Notes under the pieces: model-generated | Told to the model about the DNA's origin: nothing | Database searches by the model: none | Seen by the model: only the letters and a program-made list of their open reading frames with translations | Shown: positions 10,581-22,717 of the stretch, in pieces | Layout: each line of letters opens with the position of its first letter | How positions within the stretch are numbered: position 1 is the first letter of the stretch | Position numbers and translations under genes: made by a program | NCBI GenBank assembly: GCA_000711775.1 | Contig: ARYC01000137.1 | Location: 52,168 to 116,167, forward strand | Direction: 5' to 3' | From: Oxytricha trifallax | Taxonomy: Eukaryota; Ciliophora; Spirotrichea; Sporadotrichida; Oxytrichidae | Length of the DNA: 64,000 nucleotides

Positions 10581-13500
10581 ATGATTATATAATTTATATT
10601 AATACAATAATAGATAGACACTAGCCTATATTCATCAGCTCAGGGCTACAAGTAAACCAATCGCAATTTCGATACTAGTCCTTCACTCATCCGCATGTTC
10701 CAAGGCAATCCTACTCAATAGATAACGACTCAAATTAGGGGATTCGATTATTCTGGTGGACTCAATATTGGAAATACCACATCGGGATATACTACAAAAC
10801 ACAAAATCAAGTGAAGTAGATTGGATAAATTATTAGCTAGATTTATTTGTTTTTTATAGTTTGTTTTTGCAATATGAAAGGGAATGTAGGGGGTATGGGC
10901 TAATCACCTAGATTGATGGATGCTCTTAACTCAGTGCTTAACCAAGGAGGAGTTAATGGTCAAGGTGGTAGCAGGATTATCTATAGAATATTATATAGAA
11001 GTTTTGTACTTTTAAATTCAGGTTATTTAATTGTAAGGATAAATATGAATGAGTTGGAAATGGATGAAAAGTGTAGCATTCATCCTAAAGAGTAACATAT
11101 CGCTTTTGATAAAGCTTCAGGTGTTTACGGATGTAACAAGTGTATCTTTGAGCGTAGAGTCCCTAATCCATTTTATCGACAAATTTATTTAAATTTGCCC
11201 TATGACTTTATGTGATTAAAATCACTTGATTCAGTTTTAAAACTTAAAATAAACTAATCCACTCTTCTTAGCAACATACGCTAGGAAAACCAAAGACAAG
11301 TTCGATGATCTTTATGAGAAGTTGCGCTTTAACATCACCTAAATTGAGGACTTAACTCCAGCTTAAATCTCTCAGCGCATTCAATCTATGATTCAAGATT
11401 TCTTCCAAGCAGTATATGCTCAAATGCAATGAAATTTTAAACCTACTAAAGTTCAAATGACTTATAGACTCTATTAAGCTGAGTAAAATATTTAAATTTT
11501 GGTTTCTTTAATAACAGTATTATTAAATAAATTAATGCGTGAGATTGAAAGAGATGTCTTGTAATAAGTGAAATCAAGTACAAAACTTAAAGATTTAGCC
11601 CAGATTATTGAGACTTTGTAAACTTAATTTGATGAGGAACTTCTTTAGAGATTAGAGACTGAGCGTGTTGTGCTAGATGACAAGGTCCATACTAATCGCT
11701 TCGGCTATATCGTAGTTAGACGTTAGTACTATGAAGATATCACATATATAATTTACGAAATAATTTCATATGATACTTTTATTTTCTATAAAATATTCAA
11801 TTATAATTATGGTTGATGGTTAATTTATAAATAATAAAGATCTAATAAAGGAGATGGAAGGTTTTACAGTAGAACTTAATCATAAGATAGAGACTTCAGG
11901 TGGATTGTTTAGCTAGGTTTATTATATTGTTATATATAAATTTTAAAATACTGCATTTTATTTGACTTTCATTCATACATATATTACCCTTTTCTTGTGA
12001 TTGGAGTCCAATTAATCACCAGTCATAAATAAAAGTACAATTTCTTTTCTATTGTCATTTGCTAGTTGTTTTAATGTATTTTATTAATATTTTCATCTAA
12101 TTAATTTTACCTTGCATGTAAACTTCTTTATACTTAGCTAAGTAATGAATGTTAAATTAGATAGATTGAAAATCTACGATAGACTATATGACTTAGTGGA
12201 GAACTGTATGCAAATTAATGGAGAGAAATTCCAAAGAAAGGCTGCACCTCCTGCTTACTAATTTTATTTAAAAATTCAACAAAAATAGTAACAATAATTA
12301 TTTCATTGTCTCATCCATAATAAATGCCCGCACTAATGATTAAAAATAATTGCTTAAAATAAGATATTAAAATATTAAAGCTTAAGAGATAAATCTATTC
12401 TAGGAAGAGAATAAGCAAGAGTAACTTAATGGAGATATAGAGTCACCCTTTAAGACTCCCCAGGAAAAGAAGTTAAATGGAAGAATTTTCATTTCATAAT
12501 TATATAGTAAAATGATTATTTTCAGTAAACATAATTATGTATTATAAAACTGTCTTAAGCTAAATATACTTTTTAGATAGAATAGATGAGCATGGCAATC
12601 AATAAATGAGTCAGGGTAGTGAGTAGGAAGCTCAATCAGTGGATACATTCTACACACTCAAAGACAAGGCAATTTTGAAGACATCTCTAGTTGATGGCTC
12701 AACTAAGCAAGTTCATCAAATCACTCATTCACAAAATAAAATTAATGACAGAAAATAAACTACTGAGTTATAATTGATATTATTATGATTGTGAGAGTAC
12801 AAGGGTGGCTTATACTCAGAAAGGCAGAGTGTTTTTGATTGGTGGGTCAAGAGGACCTATGAATAATGAGACACTCAAGAACACCTATGAGCTGGTACCT
12901 TCTAAAGTGGAATTAATTTTGAATTTATTTAGTCAAATTTATTTGTAAATTTTAAAACTTTTCAAATTGAATGAAGTATTTTAACATAAAGCCTCTAGTA
13001 GCAAGCGCAGAAGATCATCTTAAAATCAATAAAATGAGTTGGCTTTAGAAGAAAGAGCGTCGATGATTTATTTAGTTTCTCTAAGTTACAGATTATGTAA
13101 TAAACCTAATTCTGAGAATCTCTATTTAAGATGATGAGTCCACGCACATCATTTGGATGTGTAGTTGACAACTACGGAAGCACTATTTACGCACTTGGAG
13201 GCAGCATCCACCAGCAAGAAGCAACCGATTTATGTGAGTACTACTCAATCGACACCAACAAATGGACTGAACTACCTGCCATGAATCAGAAGAAACTGTC
13301 AACCAGTGCTTGCCTCTTCAACGACACCTGGTTGTTTGTGTTCAGTGGTTACGATTCAAACTTCAATCTGCTCAGTTCCATTGAGAGACTTAAACTTGAT
13401 GATCCCATTGCTAAGTGGGAAGTCCTGCCTGTCTAATGTCCCAGTGTCTCATCGGCTGGAGCGTTCCAATTTAACAATCAAGAAATTGTGGTGTTTGGAG

Positions 13501-13945
13501 GCTTTAATGAGTATGACTAGACTTAAGCCTTCTATTTTAATAAATAGTCATACTATATCCCTTTATTGTAAATGAAACCTTAAATTAGTAGAAATAGCAA
13601 TAACTTAATGTAATATATGATTTATTATATAATATGTTTATAAATCTTTTTGAAATAAGACAATAGTGGAGCTAATTTCGAGGTATTCCAGGAGGATGAG
13701 TGCAAACTAGAGACACCTGACACTTTCCTATTCACTGGAGCACTAAAGATTGATACTGAAAAGAATGAGATTACAATTGCAGGACAGAATTACATCCACA
13801 AGTTAATATTAATTTTATCTTAATAATTTGCATTAAATTTGTGGTAATTTTTACCATAATTAATACATTTTATAATAAAACTAACAAGTTTAACGATAAA
13901 GTCAGAGGGTTTGATTTGGTCAGAGAGATTCAACCTTAAATTTGA
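10581..13945 (+). CDS. Zinc-finger, coiled-coil, kelch-repeat protein
   Basis: The first in-frame ATG is at 10581, but the true start could be later. The order of parts is: a G/N/Q-rich N-terminus; a B-box-like Cys/His cluster (CSIHPKEQHIAFD, then CNKC); a coiled coil (MREIEREDV-like start, then LAQIIETLQTQFDEEL); then kelch repeats with the GG-x-G type motifs VFLIGGSRG, IYALGGSIH and IVVFGGFNEY, and the W of NKWTELPAM and AKWEVLPV. Pointers CAATAT, AGGAT and ACAAGTT join the segments in frame; several other IESs are evident. TGA is at 13943-13945. Kelch propellers bind protein partners, often in TRIM-like or scaffold proteins (family knowledge). The main kelch MDS is 13131-13580. Confidence 0.75.
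10763..10875. other. IES with pointer CAATAT
   Basis: CAATAT occurs at 10763-10768 and 10870-10875. Removal joins YSGGLN to MKGNVGGMGQ, which implies that the coding region begins upstream of the ATG at 10874. Confidence 0.65.
10973..11040. other. IES with pointer AGGAT
   Basis: AGGAT occurs at 10973-10977 and 11036-11040. Removal joins GQGGSRI to NMNELEMDEKCS in frame, directly before the Cys/His cluster. Confidence 0.75.
13798..13890. other. IES with pointer ACAAGTT
   Basis: ACAAGTT occurs at 13798-13804 and 13884-13890. Removal joins GQNYIHK to FNDKVRGFDLVREI and leads to the terminal TGA of the kelch gene. Confidence 0.8.
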
Positions 13946-14214
13946 AATAAATAATGAAAAGTAAAAAAAACGATAAATATTGATTGAAAATGAAGCAATA
14001 AGTAAAAATTAACTCGAAACTTAAACAAAACACAGATTATTCACATAATTAAATAAAAAAACTTATATTTTATTTTTAAAACTAAAAAGAATTCTTTTTT
14101 ACCATTAATTTTTTGTTTAAATTACCCCACTCGACCAATTGTATTAAGAAATTATTTATTTGTTGATTAAAAGGAAATAATCATTAATTATTTTTTAATT
14201 ATAAAAATATCTAC

Positions 14215-16275
14215 TCATTTAAATATAAAATCATAGGCCTACTTCTCGTTTTTGACATCAACGACAACAAGCATTTTCTAGTCAATTTTCTTCATTATAC
14301 TAATCTTATTTTTAATTGCATGCTCTAAGAAACTCCCATACTCTTTCTGAGATTCAAATTCTATCAATAATCCTGGGGCTGTTTTAAGAGATTTCAGTTC
14401 TTTTTCCCAGAGTTCTACTTATTAGCGCACATTTGGTGGAATGAATGAGTAAGTACTATATTTATATAGACATATATGAAAAAAATGAGAAAACAATTTA
14501 CTTAAATTTAAGTAAGTTTCTTGATTCGAAGCTTTCTATTTCTTTAACTTAGAGCTACTAAGTCCAAACAAATCAGCAATGGGTATATTTTTCTAATCAC
14601 CTGATGCCATTAATCCTCTATTTTTAAGTCCAAAATCATTAATGCTGCCTTGAGCCATAGCCATATTATTCTACTGTTAGACTAATTTGTTCAATCTTGC
14701 AGTCAAATGAATATGACTCTCTAAAAATGAGAGAATTTGCCCAGACGATATTCCTCTTTGAAAGGCTTTTTAAAGTGATTTCCTGGTCAAAGTTCCAACA
14801 ACTAAATTAGGGAAAATACACTCTACTCGGATAAACTGTCTCAAAAGAGCTCTATAAAGGTCACTAGAGGTATATGCGTAAACTTTGAAGTTTGTCTCAA
14901 CAATCAAAAATTTATCTTGAGACTGGGATCTTTAAGCGTCAATCACATTAGAAGAAGAGGAGTCAGAAGATTTTTAAAGTTGACCTGTTTGAGATTGGAG
15001 AAATGATTGTAGAAGAGATGTGATTACGAATTTCTATCTTCTCTCCATACACTTATTAGATATTTTTTTATTTCAGTTTTCAAAAAAAAATAAAATTTAA
15101 CTTTACCTACTAAACCCATATCATCAAAGTCTCTTAAAATACTATTCACATTTTCGTTTCCATCCTTTATTTTATAGAACTAAAATTTATAAATAATCTT
15201 TTAATAATGTTACATAATTTGGCTCTGTGAGTGTCAAATTGAATATAAACCCTAATACTTCAACCACATTTCTTCCAGAAGTTTCTGCAGTTTGAATATA
15301 GTTTAACAATATATTTTAAACTTGAGAAGCGATGTCCATCAATATATACTAAAATCCATTGACAGTAAGTTAATAAGTTTAAGCATTCACATCAAATTCA
15401 ATGTATCTAGCTTATTAAAGCAGATTGATCAATGATTTTGGAGTATTTTACTAAGGAGGGATAATATTCAGCATGAATTTAGATATCTATAATTATCTAA
15501 GTAAGAAATTTGGAGAATTTATTTACGTTTTCCCACTTAGTTTAAGAAGCTGTATCAAGCTGGGCTTAGTTCTTTATTTTCTTTTTTTCTTTCAATCTAG
15601 TCAGCTCAAACCTATAAAAATTAAGAATGTGATTTCAAGATATTAAAAGCCAACAAATATTAGTGCTTACACAAACTAATTTACTTACTTTGTAGTCAAT
15701 ATATCGATAACGTTATTGAGAAATTCTTTATTGAGTCTGTAGCTTTTTCTGTTCTGTGCTTCCCTCTCACCATCCATAAAGCTGCTTCCGTATTAATAGA
15801 GACCAAGTTATGGTGTTCCGGATGTTTAACCAGCAGCTCCCGTAGACATTGTGCTAAAGTTTTGATTTAATGTTGGAATTCTAGGAGTTCTTGATTACGA
15901 AGCCCCTCCTACTCCAGGAGTACCAATGAGCCCTTAACCACTTTCCACTTCTTAAGCAAGATCCAATCTCATTAACTTGCTGATAAACTTTTCAGCCAAG
16001 CTATCTTTATCTTTCTTTGCTTAATTAAGCTCTTCATTGGTAGCAATGGAGCCTCCTTAACTTCCAATTGACTAACTTTTAGGTCTAATGTGCAACATTT
16101 CTTGGATGTCTAAAAGCGAAAAAGTTCTATCAGAAAATATTATTCTGTAGAGAAGCTGCTACTCTAATTAATCGAAAACCACTCTAAAGAGACAGAGGCA
16201 TACCGATTTTTCTAAATAAAGTTATTGTTTTTAAGCAGGAGATAGTTCTTCTGCTATGTAATCGAAAAGACTCAT
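14215..16275 (-). CDS. GTF2H4: TFIIH core subunit p52/Tfb2
   Basis: The start MSLFDYIAEELSPAQ is at 16275 and TGA at 14215-14217. Family landmarks appear in the usual order: CLCLFRVVFDQL near the N-terminus, the winged-helix part with QLTVNGFQYILMDIASQV and VVEVLGFIFNLTL, then the signature block FLIVETNFKVYAYTSSDLY, LLRQFIRVECIFPNLVVG, GISSGQILSFLESHIH and the C-terminal IPPNVRQQVELWEKEL. This subunit anchors XPB (Ssl2) and stimulates its ATPase in transcription initiation and nucleotide-excision repair (family knowledge). Two Q/S/T-rich insertions, about residues 75-180 and near LQKSSDSSSS, are extra compared with yeast and human. Introns or IESs lie at about 15060-15110, 15180-15210, 15490-15535 and 15605-15690. 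Confidence 0.9.
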
Positions 16276-16455
16276 TTTTTTGTGCAATATTATTTTATCT
16301 TTATATATTTTCCCAAATTTAAATGATTATTAATCTTCTATGTTTATATTAAGAAAGGGAAAATACGATAGACATAGATAAGAACAGTTATTTTCTAATA
16401 AATTGTAAAAATGAACAATAATTGATATTTTATTACTAAAAATTTCAAGAACATT

Positions 16456-16572
16456 CAAAACCCCAAAACCCTTTCAGTAGATTGATTGAGTTTTTGATTG
16501 ATAAAAGTAGACTATTAGTGCATTCTTTATTAGGGTTTTAATAGGGTTTATGTAGGGGTTTAATGTTTAAAT
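16456..16572. repeat. TBE left terminal inverted repeat
   Basis: This is a near-perfect inverted copy of 20494-20610, about 117 bp. The outer tip is CAAAACCCCAAAACCC and the inner end is GGGGTTTAATGTTTAAAT. Confidence 0.9.
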
Positions 16573-16616
16573 GTAATGTATAGTAGTGTGTATTAGAGGG
16601 GTTTTATTTTTACTAT

Positions 16617-18064
16617 TCACTCAAACTATACCTTGGCATCATGTGCTAATTTTCTAAATTTGATATCTCCTATCCAGTTGATCATTTAGTCTATTGTTTG
16701 CTCTGCTCTGTGGTTTGGTCTTAAGATAATCTGCTCAGCCATATCTTTCATTTTACCTTTTATCTTATTCTAGTCTAGATATTGCTGTATTCTCTGCTTT
16801 GAATCTTTCTCTCTCTTACAGCTATAGTAATCATTTCTTTGCATATCGCATTCAGCAATAATTGCTGCTAGAGCCCATACATCCCACTTAATATCACCAT
16901 CTCTCCAGTCCTCCCTTTCTGGAAAGTATCCAGGAGTACCATAAACGTTGCCAAGTCCTGAAGCTTCAACTCTTTATGATCTATTGAAATCAATTATTAC
17001 TACTCTGAGAGGTGAAAAGTCAAGCATTATATTCTCAGGCTTCAAGTCTCTATGAACATATCCTAAAGTGTGCAACTCTTCTATGCCTTTGCAAACATTT
17101 GTAAGAATAAGAGGTAGCTACTTTGGAATCCTTTAATCTTAAATGTAGTCTCTTAATGTCATTTAATATAGAGGTAGGCGAAAAGCAACATGATCTTGAG
17201 CAAGCAGTATTGCATCGAGCTTAATTATAAATCTGCACTGTCTATCCCTTGCTTTAGTAAGAGCTTAGTACTCATTGACAAATTCCATTTGATACTTGTC
17301 ATCGCATTTAAAGTAGTTGAATGGATAAATCTTGTATGCGAACTGCTTATCAGTTATGACCTTTTTCTCAAACTTGTCCTCAAGTATAAGATAACTTTCC
17401 TTACATTCTTTAAGGTCAATTACATTTAAAATTGGAAGCTTTAGTGCTTGTATCTTCAGAGTGATTTTCACTATCTCAGAAGCTGGGAGGTTTCTCACTG
17501 CTTTAATAAGCTTATTTTCTTTCTTAACTCTTTGTTCCAAGGATTCTAAAGGGTCTCTTGGCTTTCTTTTTTGAAGGAAGACCTCACCAGTCTCAGGATC
17601 TATGACTTCAAACTTCTTGCCATGATGGTTTTATAGGTGAACTTTTAAATCCCTTGAATGGTTATATTGCTTATTGCAATAAGGGCAAAAATATTTTCCA
17701 TCTATCTTATCATGCTTAAGATAGAGCTTTGGCTTGTTAGAATGCTACTCTAAGATATGACGCTTAAGAGCAGATTTATAAGTGAAGTTCTTCTCACACT
17801 CTTCACATAAATGTAATGCTTTAATTTCTTTTTTCTCTTCCTCCTCTTCAACCATTTTTATTGGAACTTCGCATTGAATTTCTTAGCTCTGCATTTCTAT
17901 TTAACAACTGAATTGTTATTCAAAGTCTGAGACCTAAGGTTAGAGAATTTCAGGTTCATATTAGGTAGAGCATCACAAGTCTCAATTTTCTTTTGATTCA
18001 TGAAAGAAATCTTTTGCTAGCTAGTACCAAGCAATGCCGCTTTTCTTAGTAAGTTGGCGCTCAT
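16617..18064 (-). CDS. TBE zinc-finger/protein-kinase ORF, one frameshift
   Basis: The frame ending at TGA 16617-16619 is open back to an ATG at 17894 (425 codons). It encodes two C2H2-like fingers (CEECEKNF...HILEQH; CPYCNKQY...HLQNHH) and then a protein-kinase domain: HRDLKPENIM, VIIDFN in place of DFG, GTPGYFPERED and WDVWALAAII. An N-terminal stretch starting at the ATG 18062-18064 (MSANLLRKAALLG) is in another frame; a 1-nt indel near 17950-18000 would join it, giving about 480 residues, the expected 57-kDa size. DFN in place of DFG questions catalysis. The role in transposition is not known. Confidence 0.85.
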
Positions 18065-18265
18065 TTTATAAATACTATTAATAATTATATAAGCTGTTTA
18101 AATTCTACCTTTATATACAAGTAAGAGCATATCCTCAAAGATTTAGAGAGGTTTAATGGGAACAGAGTGAGAGACATTAGTTTTATATTTCTAAAATTTT
18201 GAGATAATTTATATATTATTTCATCCATTTTATAAATTAAAATGCACCTAAATGTGTTTTGGGGA

Positions 18266-18420
18266 GTTAGGTGGTGCTCCTAAATATGTTCTCGTAAATT
18301 TAGGAGGGGAAGTTTTAAAATTTAATTTTTTTAATGCACCACCTAATACGGTTTTGAACTTTAATTTAACCTCCCAATAAAGTTTTAAAGAAATTAGGAG
18401 CACCACCTAATTAAATTAAT
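18266..18420. repeat. TBE-internal inverted repeat
   Basis: AGGTGGTGCTCCT near 18270-18282 is mirrored by AGGAGCACCACCT near 18402-18416, with a second partial copy (GCACCACCT) in the loop. It lies between the divergent starts of the kinase ORF and the 22-kDa ORF, so it could mark a shared promoter region. Confidence 0.7.
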
Positions 18421-18629
18421 TATTATTAGGAGCAATTTAATGGAGAAAGTTTGATAAAAATGGAAATCAAACTTTGAAACTTGGAGAAAGTTCCTCCATC
18501 TATATCTATTTATCTGATTCAGGTTGACATCCAAGTGGATCTCCCTATTTACTAGTAAAAATATAGTAAGTTTAGAATGGACATCCATAATTTTAAATTT
18601 CATAAACATTTATAGAAACTGGAAGCAAG

Positions 18630-19416
18630 ATGGAATCTATGAATGATGCAATGAAGAGAATTTAATCTCAAGATTTAATAGGAAAATTCAGAAGTAAAGA
18701 AATCTTTACAGATACCTGGTATAGCAAGGTAAGTTTTCACTTATAACTAACTTATTAACCATAGTTGAATTGTCCTTGCCAACACAGAAGGGAACAAAAA
18801 TACATTCTTAAAAGCATTGCTAAGTGAAGAGAAAAAAGCTTTTAAGTCTAATGAAATCAGAATGATCGAGATACCTAACTACCCTGAAATCTCAGTAAAA
18901 AACCTCTATGATGATGCTATGAATGATCCAGATGTTGCTCTCTACCTTCCATCAAAAATGCAACTCTCGAATAAGTTGCCAGAGAGAAACTTCTTCTTTG
19001 GTGTCCTTGGAACTCTGAAACCTGAGTACTTAAATGAAGTAATTTAAGAAGCTCACAAGAAACCTATAGCATCTCTCCTGAAGAAAAAGAGAAGCAGGGA
19101 ATTAAAATCAGCGACACCTGGCTATAGGAACTATAAAAGCATCCATTCATCTCTAGTAAGCTTAGTCTTCTAACTTTATAAAAAAACCTGGCACTGCTAT
19201 ATACTTGATGAAAGAGCGCAGCAAATTAAACAGAGAGAGAAAGTCTCAAGTAAAGCATGAATTGAGAAGAGACTCATCAAAGATTTATAAAAGCCAGAAG
19301 AGATGAACATAGATGCAGGGGCTGGCACTAAGAGAAGAAACATGGGCCCAAGCAAACCTTAAGAGGAAGAAAAGAAAGAGAAGCCAAATCCCTTTGCGGG
19401 GAAATTTAATATGTGA
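18630..19416 (+). pseudogene. TBE 22-kDa ORF, frame-disrupted
   Basis: It starts with MESMNDAMKRIQSQDL at 18630 and ends with NPFAGKFNM and TGA at 19414-19416, 6 bp from the convergent transposase stop. In between, coding sense changes frame at least three times: after TDTWYSK near 18730, near 19065, and near 19245. A GTAAG...ATAG stretch of 36 nt at 18730-18765 looks like an intron, but its removal alone does not restore the frame. The product is basic and of unknown function. This copy is probably inactive. Confidence 0.75.
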
Positions 19417-19422
19417 ACTTAT

Positions 19423-20472
19423 TCATTCGTTTAAATCTAAGACTTATTTATAAACACAAAATCTCCCTTCTCTTGCGCATACTTTAGCTTTATCATCGCT
19501 GACTCTCTTAGCAGCACTCTTAATAAAATCTACTGTATCTATCTTTAAGTCGTGCATCAAGTGATAGAGTAGGAGTTTCTTGTAGTGGCCTTTCAATAAC
19601 CCCCAATATAATTCAATACCATTGAACTGAGGACTGTAGGGAACATTAAATACAGGTGTTATGTTTAGCCTTTCATATTCCTTCCTTGTGTCTTTAGTTT
19701 TATGGACAGATAAGTTATCTTCAAACAGAATAATCTCTTAGTCGGCGTACTTATCTCTGAGTTATTATAAGAACTTTATGCATTATTCGGTCTTTATTGA
19801 ACGAGGGTGGATAACATAAGTCTCGAGGCCATTATCTTCGCTTATTCCACCAAGAATTGCATGAGTTTAAACCTTAACCCTTTAATCATATACTTCAATG
19901 TTGCTGTACCTCTTATACCAAGACCTTGATATGAAGGTATTAAATGTGAATACTGCCTCATCAGCGTGTATGAACTTTATATTATGCTCTTAAGCACTTT
20001 GCATTTAATCGAATATATAATTTAAATTATCCTTATAAAATGGAACATTAAAGTCAATCACTCTCTTAATGCGATTGACTGTCTTGTAAGATATTCCATT
20101 CTTTTTATATATGTTCGCTATAGATTAAGCAGAGATATGAAGCTCAGGAAATTGGCGATGAAACATCACAGCCCTCTAGGCTAGAGAGAAATGAGCCCAG
20201 TATTTAAGAGTCTTATCATTAATAAGATATTCAATATGATGCTGCTAAAATTTTAAGGGTCTCTTAGGCTTAGAATTAAGATGCTATCTCTTTAAATTCA
20301 ATGCTAATAGACAGTGAGACCTCACAGTTGCTGGAGATTTATGGAGTAGCCTTGCTATAGACGTATAATTCAGAACAGGCTTGAGTTATTCACTATATTC
20401 ATCACATCCATATCGCAACTTAAACAATAAATCTATATACTCACTGTCATAAACTGACCCCAAACCTCGCAT
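19423..20472 (-). CDS. TBE transposase (IS630/Tc1/mariner, DD34E)
   Basis: The frame of 349 codons is uninterrupted from the ATG at 20472 to the TGA at 19423-19425. The catalytic triad is visible: D171 in IHADEAVF, D252 in FEDNLSVHKT and E287 in FNGIELYWGLLK. The spacing D252-E287 leaves 34 residues between them, i.e. DD34E. The N-terminal part (about 20-120) has helix-turn-helix character (SIARLLHKSPATVRSH). The length fits the ~42-kDa TBE transposase. These transposases take part in genome rearrangement in Oxytricha (established knowledge). This copy has no visible lesion. Confidence 0.95.
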
Positions 20473-20493
20473 ATACTCACTTAAATTACTAAT

Positions 20494-20610
20494 ATTTAAA
20501 CATTAAACCCCTACATAAACCCTATTAAAACCCTAATAAAGTATGCACTAATAGTCTACTTTTATCAATCAAAAACTCAATCAAACTACTGAAAGGGTTT
20601 TGGGGTTTTG
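20494..20610. repeat. TBE right terminal inverted repeat
   Basis: Inverted counterpart of 16456-16572, ending GGGTTTTGGGGTTTTG at 20610. Confidence 0.9.
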
Positions 20611-20761
20611 AAGTGCTATGACAGCTTAGAGTAGACCAATGAGAAATTGAAACTGTTTAGTTGAATGAATAAGTAGTTTTTGAATCGATTAAGCTTGATT
20701 AAACCTAACTTTAATTAGTTTTTAATAATTTAAAAATCAACAGTCAAATTAATTTAGCATA

Positions 20762-22251
20762 ATGAGTAACGATCATTATTCACAGTCCTCTAAAAATACA
20801 AAAAGCATGCTGATATGTTCAAAATATCTCCCCTCAAATGATTGCTTGAACTTAATCTTCATGTATAAATTTGATAAGAAATAGGCTGTCTACTTGCCCT
20901 TGCGAAGATTATGCAAGAACGCAAATAACTTCTATTCAAAAGACTACGTTTTAAGTCATTTTAAGAAGCCAAAAAAGAAACTTGTGATTAATCACATGTC
21001 AGATCATGATAATATCGCTAGAAATTTAAGTTAAATCAGTAATGTGTATGAGCTACAAGTAAGCTTCAACATTAATCTAAACACCTGGAGAGATAAGCTA
21101 TATGGCTTTGATAAAGAAAAGCAGAAATACACCAATAACGCATATAAAGTGCTAACTTACTTTCTAACAGAATACGAACTAAATGGTTTCAGTCTGAATT
21201 ATTAGTTGATGTTAAAGAACTTTGATCTGTTAAAATCTCAATAAATAACACCAAAATCTAAAAATATCCAATTCATATAGATTGGCTGCTCTGAACTACA
21301 AATGCAGAGTCTTATAGTACTGTCCTAAATTCCAAATCTCAAGAAATTAATAATTCATGAGACTATTATCTGTCATTGTTAGGAGGATATAACAACCTTA
21401 AAGGATTAATTACAGCCAAATTAATCGATTGAAGAATTCAGTTTTTACAAAAATCAGATTTGCATACATGGTCAAAAGATTATATTCTCCACCTTGTTAC
21501 CCTACCTTACTAATCTCTAGAAGCTTAAAATACCTACCAACTAATTCAGAGATACGATAATAGATGATATACTAATGTTTTTTAAAAATCAGAGACACTA
21601 GAACATCAGGAGCTTGAATATTGGGAATAATCTGTTTTAAATCACTGGCATCACTAAGCTCATGAATTATCTTACCAAAGAATATTTCTCAATTAAAAAG
21701 CTAGAATTAAGTTTAGATATATAGAATCCTTTATATTTTTAGTTAAATATTATCCTTATTTTTTTTAAGTTTCTAGTAATTCGAAGATGCACAGTCTTTT
21801 AAGAAAGTAATAGACATAATCCAATAAAACAAAACGATAGAAGTTTACAATTTCGAGGGATGTAGTTTGACTCTATAAGATGTAGAAATGTTAAATAATC
21901 TCCTGGTCAGAAGTAAAAACAATCCAATTAAACAGCTAAGACTTGGCTTGAACAAATTCTAAATTATTTGCTATTTTTTATTTTCTTAAATTCACAGATG
22001 AGTAACTGACACAAAGATTTCGAAGTGATTCAATTTCCACAATACAATCTTCCTCCACTGATTAATCAAGCCAATAGTAGTAGTTTTCTGATAGCGAAAG
22101 TATAGTAGATGAATAAGGAGATATACAAATGTAACAATAATAATAGTCAATGTAGTAGTAGCAAGTGGCTGACTTTCCAATTATGGATGTAATTGAGAGA
22201 CCCATTGAATCATTTTAAGATGCCTTGCTCAAAAGAATGAAAATGTACTGA
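20762..22251 (+). CDS. Leucine-rich-repeat-like protein, Q-rich tail
   Basis: It starts MSNDHYSQSSKNTK at 20762 and ends RMKMY with TGA at 22249-22251. The middle part shows irregular repeats of the RNI/LRR kind: LIVLSQIPNLKKLIIH, LLPYLTNLQKLKIPTNQF, NIRSLNIGNNLFQ, FSIKKLELSL and IKQLRLGLNKF. The C-terminus is S/Q-rich with glutamine runs near 22080-22165. Two short IESs with pointers TTAAGTTT and AAATTC join in frame. Such proteins usually act as binding scaffolds; no partner domain is present to narrow this down. Confidence 0.65.
21707..21772. other. IES with pointer TTAAGTTT
   Basis: TTAAGTTT occurs at 21707-21714 and 21765-21772. The 58-bp removal gives KLELSFQQFEDAQSF in frame. Confidence 0.85.
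21954..21993. other. 34-bp IES with pointer AAATTC
   Basis: AAATTC occurs at 21954-21959 and 21988-21993. Removal gives LGLNKFTDEQLTQRF in frame. Confidence 0.85.
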
Positions 22252-22717
22252 AATCGCCACTCTCACAATATAAAAATATATTAAATACTATTATTAACTT
22301 AAAAATTATTATAATAATTCTGAATGTTTTTTGGGCAACCAATAAAATCAAATATCAATATATTAATCATAATCTAACCTAATATTAAAACAAAAATAAA
22401 CCTAAGAAAAGTAATAAAAATGATAATATAATAAGTGAGGATAAATTACCAAACAAAAAAATCTAGAAAATATTTAATAACTATGATAATTAGTCCATTC
22501 AAAGACTAATTTTAGTATTATTGATAATATTTAAACTTTATTTAAGATTTAAAAATACTTGCAGGTCTTGTACTGAATAGTTAAAAATGATATTTTACTT
22601 TGATTTGTACTTATTTTCAATTAAATGAGACAAATGCAAAGAGAAAAAATTTTAATCTTTGAGAATTAGATATAGAAGTTAATGCTTAACAAATTAAATT
22701 AATTAGGATAAATATTA
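22252..22717. other. AT-rich stretch with the first copy of a direct repeat
   Basis: Non-coding. About 22411-22566 is repeated at about 23649-23806 with few differences (shared ATAAGTGAGGATAAATTACC and TTTTAGTATTATTGATAAT). Each copy lies just 3' of a coiled-coil ORF. Confidence 0.7.

Larger units (their letters stand above)
16456..20610. mobile_element. TBE-type transposon, near full length
   Basis: The element is bounded by 117-bp terminal inverted repeats starting CAAAACCCCAAAACCC, i.e. ending in C4A4/G4T4 telomere-like sequence. It encodes the three proteins expected for telomere-bearing elements of Oxytricha: a zinc-finger/kinase protein (minus), a ~22-kDa protein (plus) and a transposase (minus). 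The flanks are ATT on the left and AAG on the right, so no clean 3-bp target duplication is visible. It lies between TFIIH p52 and the LRR-like gene. TBE elements are germline-limited and are removed during macronuclear development (established knowledge). Confidence 0.95.

Noticed and set aside
10581-13945. Scrambled order of the kelch gene, because a coding block precedes an apparent ATG at 10874
   Set aside because: The pointer CAATAT joins the upstream block to the ATG-containing segment in frame, so linear order explains it.
17190-17429. Plus-strand open frame inside the TBE
   Set aside because: It is the antisense of the zinc-finger/kinase ORF.
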